Part shown: positions 43,151 through 51,703 of the stretch, in pieces
Numbering within the stretch: position 1 is the stretch's first letter
How the letters are laid out: each line of letters starts with the position of its first letter
Assembly: GCA_023388175.1 (NCBI GenBank)
Contig: JAEWGT010000013.1
Coordinates: 48,927 to 112,926, forward strand
Direction: 5' to 3'
Source of the DNA: Pseudomonadota bacterium
GTDB taxonomy: Bacteria > Pseudomonadota > Alphaproteobacteria > Rhizobiales > Devosiaceae
Length of the DNA stretch: 64,000 nt
The notes under the pieces: generated by a model
Told to the model about the DNA's origin: nothing
The model's database searches: none
The model's input: only the letters and a program-made list of their open reading frames with translations
Position numbers and translations under genes: made by a program

Positions 43151-43384
43151 ATGGCCATGGCCGCCACCGAGATTGAGCGCCGCATCAAGGCCGCCCTGCC
43201 CGATGCAGAAATCGAAATACGCGACCTTGCTGGCGACGGGGATCATTGGGCGGCGACCGTGAAGTCAGAGCAGTTCCGTGGCAAGACCAGGGTTCAGCAA
43301 CACAAGATGGTCTATGACAGTCTGCAGGGCGACATGGGCGGCGCACTTCATGCCCTGGCTCTGCAAACCGTAATTCCCGACTGA
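43151..43384 (+). CDS. bolA: BolA family protein
   Basis: A 77-residue BolA protein. IERRIKAALPDAEIEIRDLAG then DHWAATVKSEQFRGKTRVQQHKMVYDSL is typical; H in the RVQQHKMVY segment is the Fe-S ligand with the partner glutaredoxin. GGGAG lies before the ATG. The CGFS glutaredoxin gene lies 426 bases downstream, after a DUF6665 gene; BolA-Grx4 complexes are known to carry [2Fe-2S] clusters and take part in iron sensing or trafficking. Confidence 0.94.
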   Translation: MAMAATEIERRIKAALPDAEIEIRDLAGDGDHWAATVKSEQFRGKTRVQQHKMVYDSLQGDMGGALHALALQTVIPD

Positions 43385-43386
43385 CC

Positions 43387-43704
43387 ATGTCGCTGCGCGA
43401 CTCGCTCGATCTCATCCGCATGGTCCGGCCCCAGGCCGGTACTGCTGCGCTGGACCACGAGATCAATGCCGAACGCGCCAATTCACTCGGCGCCGCCGAA
43501 GCAAGGGTGAAGAAATCCATTGCGGCCCTCGGCGAGAGTAATGATCGGGATAGCCGCCTTGCTGAAGCCCGTGACGCCGTCTGGTCCTATTTCGTGCAAC
43601 GCGAACTGATCGGCTTCCGCCAGCACCAGGACGTGATCCGGGATCTCGCAATCCCCGCCGAGGTCCTGAATGGCCTTGGCGCAATGGGCGGCAAGGCGAG
43701 GTGA
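43387..43704 (+). CDS. DUF6665-like small protein
   Basis: A 105-residue helical, soluble protein: MSLRDSLDLIRMVRPQAGTAALDHEINAERANSLG and the C-terminal RDAVWSYFVQRELIGFR match the DUF6665 family, as I recall it. It starts two bases after bolA and lies before grxD, suggesting a possible accessory in Fe-S handling; this is only from position. Confidence 0.7.
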   Translation: MSLRDSLDLIRMVRPQAGTAALDHEINAERANSLGAAEARVKKSIAALGESNDRDSRLAEARDAVWSYFVQRELIGFRQHQDVIRDLAIPAEVLNGLGAMGGKAR

Positions 43705-43810
43705 ACAAGCCCCGCAGTCTTGCAGGCATCTCGACAGCGCCGCAATCCTGACCTATCTAGAGGCAACGCAAGCCGGCCCTTGAACCCGGACTTTTCGAAA
43801 GGCTCCTCCC

Positions 43811-44146
43811 ATGACCGATATCAATGCCTTCATCGACGAGAAGGTGAAGAACAACGACGTGTTCCTGTTCATGAAGGGCACCCCGGACTTCCCGCAATGC
43901 GGTTTCTCCGGCCAGGTCGTGCAGATTCTGAACTATCTCGGTGTCGAATTCGACAGCGCCAACGTGCTCGAAAGCGACGAACTGCGCGACGGCATCAAGA
44001 CCTATTCCAACTGGCCGACGATCCCGCAGCTCTACATCAAGGGCGAATTCGTGGGCGGCGCCGACATCGCACGCGAGATGTTCCAGTCCGGTGAATTGCA
44101 GACGCATTTTGAACAGGCCGGCATCGCGGTCAAGCAAAGCGCCTGA
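43811..44146 (+). CDS. grxD: Monothiol glutaredoxin, Grx4 (CGFS) type
   Basis: A 111-residue glutaredoxin with C30 in the CGFS active site ([13 protein letters not shown]). The [17 protein letters not shown] glutathione-binding segment is present. CGFS glutaredoxins bind a [2Fe-2S] cluster with glutathione and deliver it to target proteins, partly with BolA. An intrinsic terminator follows, closing the pur-bolA-grxD series. Confidence 0.96.
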   Translation: MTDINAFIDEKVKNNDVFLFMKGTPDFPQCGFSGQVVQILNYLGVEFDSANVLESDELRDGIKTYSNWPTIPQLYIKGEFVGGADIAREMFQSGELQTHFEQAGIAVKQSA

Positions 44147-44165
44147 TCGTCCGCAATATGGTTTG

Positions 44166-44197
44166 AAAGGCCCTGCCGCAAGGCGGGGCCTTTTGTT
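44166..44197 (+). terminator. Rho-independent terminator after grxD
   Basis: Stem AAAGGCCC-TGCC with GGC-GGGGCCTTTT, loop GCAA, followed by TTTTGTTATT. It lies 20 bases past the grxD stop. Confidence 0.88.
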
Positions 44198-44294
44198 ATT
44201 GCCCATCACAAATGCTGATCGGCATCATCAGCGAATATCGCTTTTCGTGCGGGCCGGGCGGACATAGATTGTCTGCTCCTGCCGAGGCTCTCCC

Positions 44295-45512
44295 ATGACC
44301 ACTCTTGCCGCCCGCCCAGCCGTTCCGCTTCCGCTCGTCATCATCGCAGGCTGCATCATCGCCGCTATCGGCTTTGGAACACGCGGCTCCTTTGGCCTCT
44401 TCACCCTGCCAGTGACCGCCGATCTCGGGCTGAGCCGCGAGCAGTGGGGCATGGCAATGGCCGTGCAGAACCTCGTCTGGGGCCTCGCCCAGCCATTCGC
44501 CGGCGCCATGGCCGACCGCTACGGCACGGCGCGCGTCCTTGCCGTGGGCGGCATAGTCTATGCCTTGGGCGTATTGGGCATGGCCTTCTCGCCGGATACA
44601 CTGACCATGACGCTGACTGCCGGCGTTGTGACCGGTGTCGGCATCGCCATTGCTTCTTTCGGCGTCGTGATGGCTGCGTTCGGCCGTGTTGTTCCAGCCG
44701 AAAAGCGCAGTTTCGTGTTCGGCATCGCCACAGCAGCGTCCTCGGCCGGGCAGTTCATCTTCGCCCCCCTGGGTCAGGGCTTCATCAATGCCTTCGGCTG
44801 GCAGATGGCGCTGGTCTGGATTGCAATGCTGCTCTTGCTCATCATTCCGCTTTCCGCAGCTTTGCGCGGTCGCACCGAGTCCACGCCGGGCCAGGCCGAC
44901 CTTCCCTTCATGCAGGCACTCTCGCGCGCTTGGGGATACGGCTCCTATCGCCTTCTGGTCATTGGCTTTTTCGTCTGCGGATTCCATTTGGCCTTCATCA
45001 ATGTCCACATGCCGGCCTACCTGGTGGAATGCGGGCTCTCTCCTGAAGTCGGCTCATGGACCATTGCGGTCATCGGCCTGTTCAATATTGCCGGCTCACT
45101 GCTCTCTGGCTGGCTGGGCAGCCGCCTCCCCAAGCAGATGCTGCTCGCGACCATCTATTTCCTTCGCGCCATCGCGATTGCTGCTTTCCTGCTGTTCCCG
45201 GTCAGCGAATTTACCGCCTATGCCTTCGCGGCGCTCATGGGGCTTTTGTGGCTGTCCACCGTGCCGTTGACGGCGGGCCTCGTAAGCCTGTTTTTCGGCC
45301 CGCGCTATATGGGCATGCTCTACGGCATCGCCTTTCTCAGCCACCAGATCGGCTCCTTCATCGGCGTCTGGCTGGGTGGATATGTCTATGATCTGACCGG
45401 CGCCTATGATCTCGTCTGGTATCTCGGCATCGTTCTGGGGCTGGCCTCCGCGGCAATTCATATTCCCATCAATGAGCGTTCCGACGCTGGTTTCGCGCTC
45501 AAATCGGCATAG
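44295..45512 (+). CDS. MFS transporter (monocarboxylate/oxalate-formate-like)
   Basis: A 405-residue, 12-span protein. AIGFGTRGSFGLFTLPVTADLG opening, GAMADRYGTARVLAVGG (motif A variant) after helix 2 and VPAEKRSFVFGIATAASSAGQFI match the MFS group that includes MCT and OxlT-like proteins. The substrate is unknown. It follows the grxD terminator and precedes another MFS gene by 108 bases. Confidence 0.88.
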   Translation: MTTLAARPAVPLPLVIIAGCIIAAIGFGTRGSFGLFTLPVTADLGLSREQWGMAMAVQNLVWGLAQPFAGAMADRYGTARVLAVGGIVYALGVLGMAFSPDTLTMTLTAGVVTGVGIAIASFGVVMAAFGRVVPAEKRSFVFGIATAASSAGQFIFAPLGQGFINAFGWQMALVWIAMLLLLIIPLSAALRGRTESTPGQADLPFMQALSRAWGYGSYRLLVIGFFVCGFHLAFINVHMPAYLVECGLSPEVGSWTIAVIGLFNIAGSLLSGWLGSRLPKQMLLATIYFLRAIAIAAFLLFPVSEFTAYAFAALMGLLWLSTVPLTAGLVSLFFGPRYMGMLYGIAFLSHQIGSFIGVWLGGYVYDLTGAYDLVWYLGIVLGLASAAIHIPINERSDAGFALKSA

Positions 45513-45620
45513 TCATCCATCGGCTAATGCCGATTGAAGTCTTGCCAAACACATTCCATGAGTTCATGGTCCGGCTATCAATTTCGGCCGCCATTCTCGC
45601 GGCTATGAAGAGTTTCAATA

Positions 45621-46877
45621 ATGTCCGATCATTTTACGCGGGTTCTCTCGCGCCTTGAATTCATTGCCTTGATCGCTGCACTGATGGCGGTAAATGCCCT
45701 TGCCATCGACGTCATGCTGCCTGCCCTGCCCTATATGGGCGAGGCGTTGGGCATCAGTAACGAGAATGAGCGGCAATTCGTGGTCACCGCCTATATGCTT
45801 GGCATGGGCATTGCGGTTCTGGGCTTTGGCCCGCTGACTGATCGCTTCGGTCGCCGCGGGCCGCTGCTGATTGGCGTCGGCATCTATGTCGTAGCCGCTA
45901 TAGTGGCGGCCTTTGCGCCGAACTTCACCATGCTGCTGGTGCTGCGGTTCATCCAGGGCATGGGCGCAGCGAGCGTGCGCGTCATATCGCAGGCGGTGGT
46001 GCGCGACCGCTATTCGGGCCGCGAAATGGCGGAAGTCATGTCCCTGACCTTTATGGTCTTCATGGCCGTTCCCATTATCGCACCCGGCGTCGGGCAGGTT
46101 CTGCTGCTGACCGGTCCGTGGCAATCGATCTTCTTTTTCATGGGCGGCCTTGCGCTGGCCCTGTGGGTCTGGACCTATCTTCGCCTGCCCGAAACCCTGC
46201 CGCTGAACCAGCGCCGTCCGCTGAGCGCCAGCGGCATTATCGAAAGTTTCCGGATCGTTTTCACCAATCGCGTCGCCATTTCCTATGGTCTGGCGGGTAT
46301 GTTCCTGTTTGGCGCACTGTTCGGGTTCATCACCTCGGCCCAGCAGATCTACGTCGATATCTACGGGCTGGGCGTCTATTTCCCGGTGGCGTTCGCCGCA
46401 ATGGCGGGCCTGATGGCCATATCGTCTTTCACCAACTCCAGGGTTGTACGGCGTTTTGGCATGCGGCGGCTGTCGCATGGCGCAATGCTGACCTTCACGC
46501 TGTTCTCCGGCATCTGGCTGGTACTGGCGATGAACGACATGCTGCCGCTCTGGCTTTTCTTCAGCCTGCTCGCCATCATCATGTTCTGCTTCGGCTGGTC
46601 GGCCTCGAACATGAACTCGCTCTCCATGGAGCCCTTGGGCAATGTCGCCGGCACGGCCGCATCTGTCTTCGGCTTTATCCAGACCGTGGGCGGGGCGCTG
46701 ATCGGCTCTTATACCGGCCAGCACTTCGATGGCACGACCATCCCCACGGCAACCGGCTATTTCCTCATGGGAATCATGGCTCTGGTCTTTATCCTGATCG
46801 CCGAGAAAGGCCGGTTGTTCGGCGTTGGCGAGCAATATGGCAAAGCGTCAGCCGAGCCGATCATCGACGCGCACTGA
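45621..46877 (+). CDS. MFS multidrug exporter, Bcr/CflA type
   Basis: A 418-residue, 12-span DHA1 transporter. The first helix has the Bcr-type pattern LMAVNALAIDVMLPALPYMG, GFGPLTDRFGRRGPLLIG is motif A, and GMGAASVRVISQAVVRDRYSG is motif-B/C region. Bcr/CflA proteins export bicyclomycin, chloramphenicol or sulphonamides; the real substrate here is unknown. It is convergent with the ClpP paralogue, two bases apart. Confidence 0.9.
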   Translation: MSDHFTRVLSRLEFIALIAALMAVNALAIDVMLPALPYMGEALGISNENERQFVVTAYMLGMGIAVLGFGPLTDRFGRRGPLLIGVGIYVVAAIVAAFAPNFTMLLVLRFIQGMGAASVRVISQAVVRDRYSGREMAEVMSLTFMVFMAVPIIAPGVGQVLLLTGPWQSIFFFMGGLALALWVWTYLRLPETLPLNQRRPLSASGIIESFRIVFTNRVAISYGLAGMFLFGALFGFITSAQQIYVDIYGLGVYFPVAFAAMAGLMAISSFTNSRVVRRFGMRRLSHGAMLTFTLFSGIWLVLAMNDMLPLWLFFSLLAIIMFCFGWSASNMNSLSMEPLGNVAGTAASVFGFIQTVGGALIGSYTGQHFDGTTIPTATGYFLMGIMALVFILIAEKGRLFGVGEQYGKASAEPIIDAH

Positions 46878-46879
46878 TC

Positions 46880-47506
46880 CTATGGACCGACCGGCCCCGG
46901 CACTTCGAGCTGGGACCGGTCGGCATAGACGTGATCGACCAGCCCCCAGTCCCGCGCCTGTTCGGGCGACATGTAGTGGTCGCGCTCCAGCGCCGCCTCC
47001 ACCTCTTCATAGCTGCGTCCGCAATGCTTTGCGTAAAGCTGGTGCATCCGGCGCTTGAGCCGCAGGCTCTCCTCGGCATGGATCATGATATCGGTCACCT
47101 GCCCCTGATAGCCGCCCGATGGCTGGTGCAGCATGATCGAAGCATTGGGCAGGCAGACCCTCTGCCCCGCTTCGCCGGCCATCAGCAGAAATGATCCGGC
47201 CGATGCCGCCATGCCCATGCACAATGTGCCGACCGGGGCCTTGATGAACTGCATCGTGTCATACATGGCGAAGGCCGAGGTCATCACGCCGCCGGGCGAA
47301 TTTATATAGAGATATATGGGCTTAGCCGGGTTTTCGGATTCAAGGAACAAGAGCTGGGCGCAGACCAGACTGGCCATATTGTCCTCGATCTGGCCGTTGA
47401 GAAAAATGATCCGCTCGCGCAGCAGGCGCGAATAGATGTCGAAGGCGCGTTCGCCCCGGCTGGACGTTTCCACCACCATAGGGACGAGATTCATCATGTC
47501 GCGCAT
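46880..47506 (-). CDS. clpP: ATP-dependent Clp protease proteolytic subunit paralogue
   Basis: A 208-residue serine peptidase. The triad is S102 (MAASAGSFL), H127 (MLHQPSGG) and D177 ([11 protein letters not shown]); the handle and the YLYINSPGG segment are intact. ClpP forms two heptameric rings fed by ClpA or ClpX. The chosen ATG at 47506 lies after AAAGGAA with seven-base spacing and is the second of two close options. No clpX or clpA gene is adjacent, unlike the main clpP-clpX operon, so this is probably a secondary ClpP. Confidence 0.9.
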   Translation of the reverse strand: MRDMMNLVPMVVETSSRGERAFDIYSRLLRERIIFLNGQIEDNMASLVCAQLLFLESENPAKPIYLYINSPGGVMTSAFAMYDTMQFIKAPVGTLCMGMAASAGSFLLMAGEAGQRVCLPNASIMLHQPSGGYQGQVTDIMIHAEESLRLKRRMHQLYAKHCGRSYEEVEAALERDHYMSPEQARDWGLVDHVYADRSQLEVPGPVGP

Positions 47507-47546
47507 AGGCGATTTCCTTTTCATATCAATGCGTTGAGGCGAAGGC

Positions 47547-47870
47547 TCAGGCGGCGCGCAGCATGATTGGCACCACTTCGTTGCTGTTTGCAGCAGCCGG
47601 AATGGTGACCGGCGCATGGGTCAGGCGGAAGCCGGTCGAGCCGTTACCGCGTGGCGTCAGCTCGATTGTCACAAGGCTCTCTTCTTCGCCCTCATTCCAG
47701 CTATATGTCAGCAGGCTGTTGACGCTGACACTGACCAACTGGACGCTAACGCCACTGGGAGGTTGCAACCAGCGGTCCCGAAATTCGGGGATGGTCAGCG
47801 CCCGCCAGATTTTCTCCGGCGGGGCATCGAGGACCGTCTCGAAAACCAGTTCGGCGTCGTCGTCGCTCAT
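47547..47870 (-). CDS. SRPBCC/AHSA1-type protein
   Basis: A 107-residue protein with the start of an Aha1-like SRPBCC fold ([29 protein letters not shown]) and a shorter than usual C-terminal half. These folds bind hydrophobic ligands. The ATG overlaps the arsR stop by four bases (ATGA) and follows AAGGAG, a pairing of ArsR regulator and AHSA1 protein that is common in bacteria. Ligand unknown. The abbreviated length could mean loss of part of the fold. Confidence 0.85.
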   Translation of the reverse strand: MSDDDAELVFETVLDAPPEKIWRALTIPEFRDRWLQPPSGVSVQLVSVSVNSLLTYSWNEGEEESLVTIELTPRGNGSTGFRLTHAPVTIPAAANSNEVVPIMLRAA

Positions 47871-48181
47871 TGATCCATCTCCTTGAGCAAGGTCCTCAGA
47901 TTGTCGATCCGGCTCGGCCAGAAGTCGCGATAGCGCGCCAGCCAATCATGCAGGGGTGCAAAGCCGTCGGGCGCGATGCGGTAGTGGGCATAGCGTCCCT
48001 CCCGCCTCTCGCTGATCAGGCCCGCGCTGCGCAGCACCGCCAGATGCTGCGACATGGCCGGCTGGGTAATGGCAAAGCCGTTCCGCAGGTCCGTCGCGGT
48101 CAACTCGGCGCCCGAGAGGCGTTCGAGAATGGCGCGGCGGGTCGGATCGGCCAGAACCTTGAAGATTTCCGTTTCGCTCAT
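47867..48181 (-). CDS. ArsR/SmtB family transcriptional regulator
   Basis: A 104-residue winged-helix regulator. IFKVLADPTRRAILERLSGAEL opens the fold, and TQPAMSQHLAVLRSAGLISERREGRYAHYR is the helix-turn-helix and wing. No metal cysteines are present in the recognition helix, so it is likely a non-metal ArsR type, such as those paired with AHSA1-like proteins. The ATG at 48181 starts just before the domain. It is coupled to the SRPBCC gene. Confidence 0.92.
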   Translation of the reverse strand: MSETEIFKVLADPTRRAILERLSGAELTATDLRNGFAITQPAMSQHLAVLRSAGLISERREGRYAHYRIAPDGFAPLHDWLARYRDFWPSRIDNLRTLLKEMDQ

Positions 48182-48317
48182 GGCTTCACATAAGCATAAA
48201 CTTATGAGTCGCCGCAAGGGACCAAATTCGGGCAGGGCAGACACCCGATTTCGCGTAGCTGACCGGGCCCGGTCTTTACGCTAGGCTCGCCGCACCTGCC
48301 TTTCGGATTCTCTCTCC

Positions 48318-49520
48318 ATGCCCCCCATTACCGGCCGCACCTATATCGCCATTCCGGGCCCCTCGGTCATTCCCGACCGCGTGCTCAACGCCATGCACCG
48401 CGTCTCCCCCAATATCTATGATGGCGAAATCATCGCTATTACCGAGACCATTTTTGCCGGCCTGAAGCGGCTGGCCGGCACGCGGCATCATGCGGCCATC
48501 TACATCGCCAACGGCCATGGCGGCTGGGAAGCGGCAATCACCAACATGTTCTCGCGCGGCGACAAGGCGCTCAGCATTGCGACCGGCGTTTTCGGCACCG
48601 GCTGGGCCGAGGCGGCGCGGCGCATGGGCGTCGACGTCGAAATGCTCGATTTCGGGCGCAACGCCGCCGATCCTGCCCGCATTGCCGAAGCACTGCGGGC
48701 CGATACGGAAAAGCGCATCAAATATGTGCTCGTCACCCATGTCGATACGGCCTCCAGCGTCCGCAATGACATACCCGCCATCCGCGCCGCCATCGACGAA
48801 GCGGGCCACCCTGCCCTCCTCGCGGTCGACGCCATTGCCTCGCTTGGCTGCGACAAGCTGCTCATGGACGAATGGGGCATCGACCTGCTGCTCGCCGCCA
48901 GCCAGAAGGGCATGATGCTGCCTCCGGGCCTGGCCCTGCTCTGGTTCTCCGACAAGGCGCTGGCCGCCGCCGAAAAGGCCGATCTCGCCACCCCCTATTG
49001 GAGCATCGGGCCCCGCGTCAGGCCTGAGGCCTATTGGCAATATTTCGGCGGCACGCCGCCCACCCAGCACCTTTATGGGCTGCATGAAGTGCTGAAAATG
49101 GTGCTGGAGGAGGAAGGAATCGAAGCGGCGTGGGCCCGCCACGGCAAGCTGGCCCGCGCCATCTGGGCCGCCTTCGACGCATGGGGCGCCGATGGCTCGG
49201 GGATTGCGCTCAATATCACGGACAAGGCGGCGCGCGGTCACTCGGTGACGGCAGCCAGAATCCCCAATGGCGGCGCAGCGAAGCTCCGCGCCTGGCTCGA
49301 AAGCGAGGCCGGTGTGACGCTCGGCATTGGTCTGGGCATGGCCCTGCCCGGCGAGCCTGCCTATGGCGACTATTTCCGCATCGGCCATATGGGCCATGTC
49401 AACGCGCATATGGTCATGGGCGTCCTCGGCACGATGGAGGCCGGACTATGCGCGCTCGACATTCCCCACGGGCAAGGCGCCATCGAAGCGGCGGCGCGGG
49501 CGCTTAGCGCGGCTTCGTAG
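48318..49520 (+). CDS. Class V aminotransferase (alanine-glyoxylate type)
   Basis: A 400-residue PLP enzyme. GGWEAAITNMFSRGD (cofactor phosphate loop), VDTASSVRNDIPAI (substrate loop), VDAIASLGCDKLLMDEWGID, and K197 in AASQKGMML (Schiff-base lysine) are present. Such proteins are serine-glyoxylate or alanine-glyoxylate aminotransferases. The exact amino donor is not decided. Its last 17 bases overlap the convergent DUF4287 gene. Confidence 0.92.
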   Translation: MPPITGRTYIAIPGPSVIPDRVLNAMHRVSPNIYDGEIIAITETIFAGLKRLAGTRHHAAIYIANGHGGWEAAITNMFSRGDKALSIATGVFGTGWAEAARRMGVDVEMLDFGRNAADPARIAEALRADTEKRIKYVLVTHVDTASSVRNDIPAIRAAIDEAGHPALLAVDAIASLGCDKLLMDEWGIDLLLAASQKGMMLPPGLALLWFSDKALAAAEKADLATPYWSIGPRVRPEAYWQYFGGTPPTQHLYGLHEVLKMVLEEEGIEAAWARHGKLARAIWAAFDAWGADGSGIALNITDKAARGHSVTAARIPNGGAAKLRAWLESEAGVTLGIGLGMALPGEPAYGDYFRIGHMGHVNAHMVMGVLGTMEAGLCALDIPHGQGAIEAAARALSAAS

Positions 49521-49794
49521 CCGCGCCGTCGAGCCAGAGCATATTGCTCTCGTCCCGATGCACGCCCGTCGTGCCGACATGTTTCATGTCGATCTCAGGG
49601 CCCTTCCTGATGACATGGACCAGCGCCATGCCATGACCCCTGCCCAAGCCATACTCGGCCTTCAGCCAATCGAGAATGACCCCGGCCTTGACCTTGGGGT
49701 CGTCGAACCCCCTCGCCTTGGCCAGTTCGACGATCTCGCGCGGCGTCTTGCCGGTCTTGGTTTCGACGGCGTCGAGATAGGCCTGAAAGGACAT
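49504..49794 (-). CDS. DUF4287 domain protein
   Basis: A 96-residue protein beginning with MSFQAYLDAVETKTGKTPREIVELAKARGF, the DUF4287 fold, followed by YGLGRGHGMALVHV. These small proteins appear alone or fused to DUF5655. Function is unknown; relatives appear in many soil bacteria. Its 3' end overlaps the aminotransferase gene (opposite strand). Confidence 0.87.
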   Translation of the reverse strand: MSFQAYLDAVETKTGKTPREIVELAKARGFDDPKVKAGVILDWLKAEYGLGRGHGMALVHVIRKGPEIDMKHVGTTGVHRDESNMLWLDGAATKPR

Positions 49795-49851
49795 GTGTAT
49801 ATCTCCTGGTGTTCGCCGACGCGACGAATGGCGCCATCCGTCTTCGACAGT

Positions 49852-50664
49852 TCAGACCGTGAAAACCTCACGCCGCAGCTCGTCCCAGCTTTCCTTGTCC
49901 GGGGCGACCAGCAATCCGCCATCGACATGCTCGGGGCGATAGGCGCTTCCGTCGAAACGGGCGACATGGGCGCCTGCCTCGCGCATCATCAGCGCCCCGG
50001 CCACGTGATCCCATGGCATCAGCTTGCCATACATCATGAAGTGCATATTGCCGCCCGCCGCGAAGCGATATTCGTGGCCGGCGCAGCGATAGGCGGCAAG
50101 CATGCGGATCTTGGCGAGATTTGCGAGCATCGGCCCGCGCTGTTCGGGCGGCAGGAAGAAGACCGAAGCCACCCCGCCCATTTCCGAGAGCGGCACCGGA
50201 TCGGCATATTTCATGCGCTTGCGGCGGCCATCGGGAAACACCTGCCAGGTGCCACAGCCTTTTTCGGCCATGATGAAATCGTCGCCCAGCGGATCATAGA
50301 TCACGCCTGCCACCGGCTCGCCATTCTGCACCACGGCCGCCATCACCGCGAACAGCGGCAGGCCACCGGCAAAATTGGCAGTGCCATCAACGGGATCGAC
50401 GTAAATTGTGATTCTGTCTTCGAGGTTTGACGTGAGCAGCGCCGGATTGGCGGCCACCGCCTCCTCGCCGATCACCAGCGTATTGGGCGAATGCTCGCGG
50501 ATCGCGGCGGTGATGACCCTCTCGGCATTGGTATCGGCCTCGGTGACCAGATCGAAGGCGCTGGTCTTGGTCTGCACCATGCCATCGTCGAGGCGCCGGA
50601 AGCGCGGCATGATCTCCTGCTTGGCGGCCTGTTTGAGGATGGCGGCCAGGCGGTCGATATTCAT
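49852..50664 (-). CDS. Inositol monophosphatase family protein
   Basis: A 270-residue Mg-dependent phosphatase. Metal sites are E67/E68 (GEEAVAA), D90-P-V-D93 (DPVDGTANF) and PWDHVAGALMMREAGA. The family covers IMPase, fructose-1,6-bisphosphatase-like and CysQ-like enzymes; the exact substrate (inositol 1-phosphate, histidinol phosphate or 3'-phosphoadenosine phosphate) cannot be read. It lies four bases after ttcA, same strand. Confidence 0.9.
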   Translation of the reverse strand: MNIDRLAAILKQAAKQEIMPRFRRLDDGMVQTKTSAFDLVTEADTNAERVITAAIREHSPNTLVIGEEAVAANPALLTSNLEDRITIYVDPVDGTANFAGGLPLFAVMAAVVQNGEPVAGVIYDPLGDDFIMAEKGCGTWQVFPDGRRKRMKYADPVPLSEMGGVASVFFLPPEQRGPMLANLAKIRMLAAYRCAGHEYRFAAGGNMHFMMYGKLMPWDHVAGALMMREAGAHVARFDGSAYRPEHVDGGLLVAPDKESWDELRREVFTV

Positions 50665-50668
50665 GCGT

Positions 50669-51535
50669 TTATTCCTTTGGCTTGGTTGAAAGGCCCGCGA
50701 AGTCGAACAGGCGCGGGTCGAGCATATGGCTTGGATTGATATTGCCCAGCGCCCGGACCATCACATCCTTGCGGCCGGGCATGGCTTTTTCCATATCCGT
50801 GAGCATGGCCTTGGTGACATTGCGCTGCAACCCGTCCTGGCTGCCGCAAAGATCGCAGGGGATGATCGGGAAGGCCATGGCGTCGGAAAAGCGCTGCAAA
50901 TCCTCTTCCGCGCAATAGATCAGCGGCCGCAGCACTTCGAGGTCTCCCTCGTCATTGACCAGCTTGGGCGGCATGGCCGCAAGCTTGCCGCCATGAAACA
51001 GATTCATGAAGAAGGTTTCGAGACTGTCATCGCGGTGATGTCCGAGAACCAGCGCCGTACAGCCCTCTTCGCGCGCGATGCGATACAGATTGCCCCGGCG
51101 CAGGCGCGAACAGAGCGAGCAATAGGTGGCGCCGGCCGGCAGCTTGTCGGTGACGATCGAATAGGTGTCCTGGTATTCGATACGGTGTTCGAGCCCCAGC
51201 CCCGTCAGGTATTCGGGCAGGATATGCTTGGGAAAGTTCGGCTGGCCCTGATCGAGATTGCAGGCCAACAGCTCCACCGGCAGCAGGCCGCGCCATTTGA
51301 GGTCGAGCAGCAGCGCCAAGAGGCCATAGGAATCCTTGCCGCCCGAAAGCGCGATCAGCCACTTGTCGCCCGGGCGCACCATGGCGAACTTGTCCAGCGC
51401 TTCTCGCACATTGCGGATCAACCGCTTGCGCAGCTTGTTGAACTCCACCGAGCGCGGCGCATTGGCAAAAATCGGATGCGCGCCGGCATTGTCGGCATCG
51501 TCAGGCGTCACCGGGGCTTCCATCGCCGCAGACAT
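50669..51535 (-). CDS. ttcA: tRNA 2-thiocytidine synthetase TtcA
   Basis: A 288-residue enzyme that thiolates C32 of some tRNAs. The PP-loop SGGKDS is at 64-69; the Fe-S cysteines are C139 and C142 (CSLC) and a third in CDLCGSQ (C227 or C230). The ATG at 51535 gives the family size; the frame has 22 extra codons upstream. The IMPase-family gene follows by four bases; the neighbour upstream (sbmA) is divergent. Confidence 0.96.
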   Translation of the reverse strand: MSAAMEAPVTPDDADNAGAHPIFANAPRSVEFNKLRKRLIRNVREALDKFAMVRPGDKWLIALSGGKDSYGLLALLLDLKWRGLLPVELLACNLDQGQPNFPKHILPEYLTGLGLEHRIEYQDTYSIVTDKLPAGATYCSLCSRLRRGNLYRIAREEGCTALVLGHHRDDSLETFFMNLFHGGKLAAMPPKLVNDEGDLEVLRPLIYCAEEDLQRFSDAMAFPIIPCDLCGSQDGLQRNVTKAMLTDMEKAMPGRKDVMVRALGNINPSHMLDPRLFDFAGLSTKPKE

Positions 51536-51703
51536 GGCAAAACTCTCTTGGGGGCAATCTCGTAGCTGATAACCCCGATAGAACGGGATGGAAAGGCCCA
51601 AGACTTTTTCGCAACCTTACCAAAACTTCATTTGCGCACCTTGATTTGCGCGCCTTGTGGCAGTTGGATGAAGGCCTTTCCTCGCACCCTCTGGAGTCTC
51701 ACG

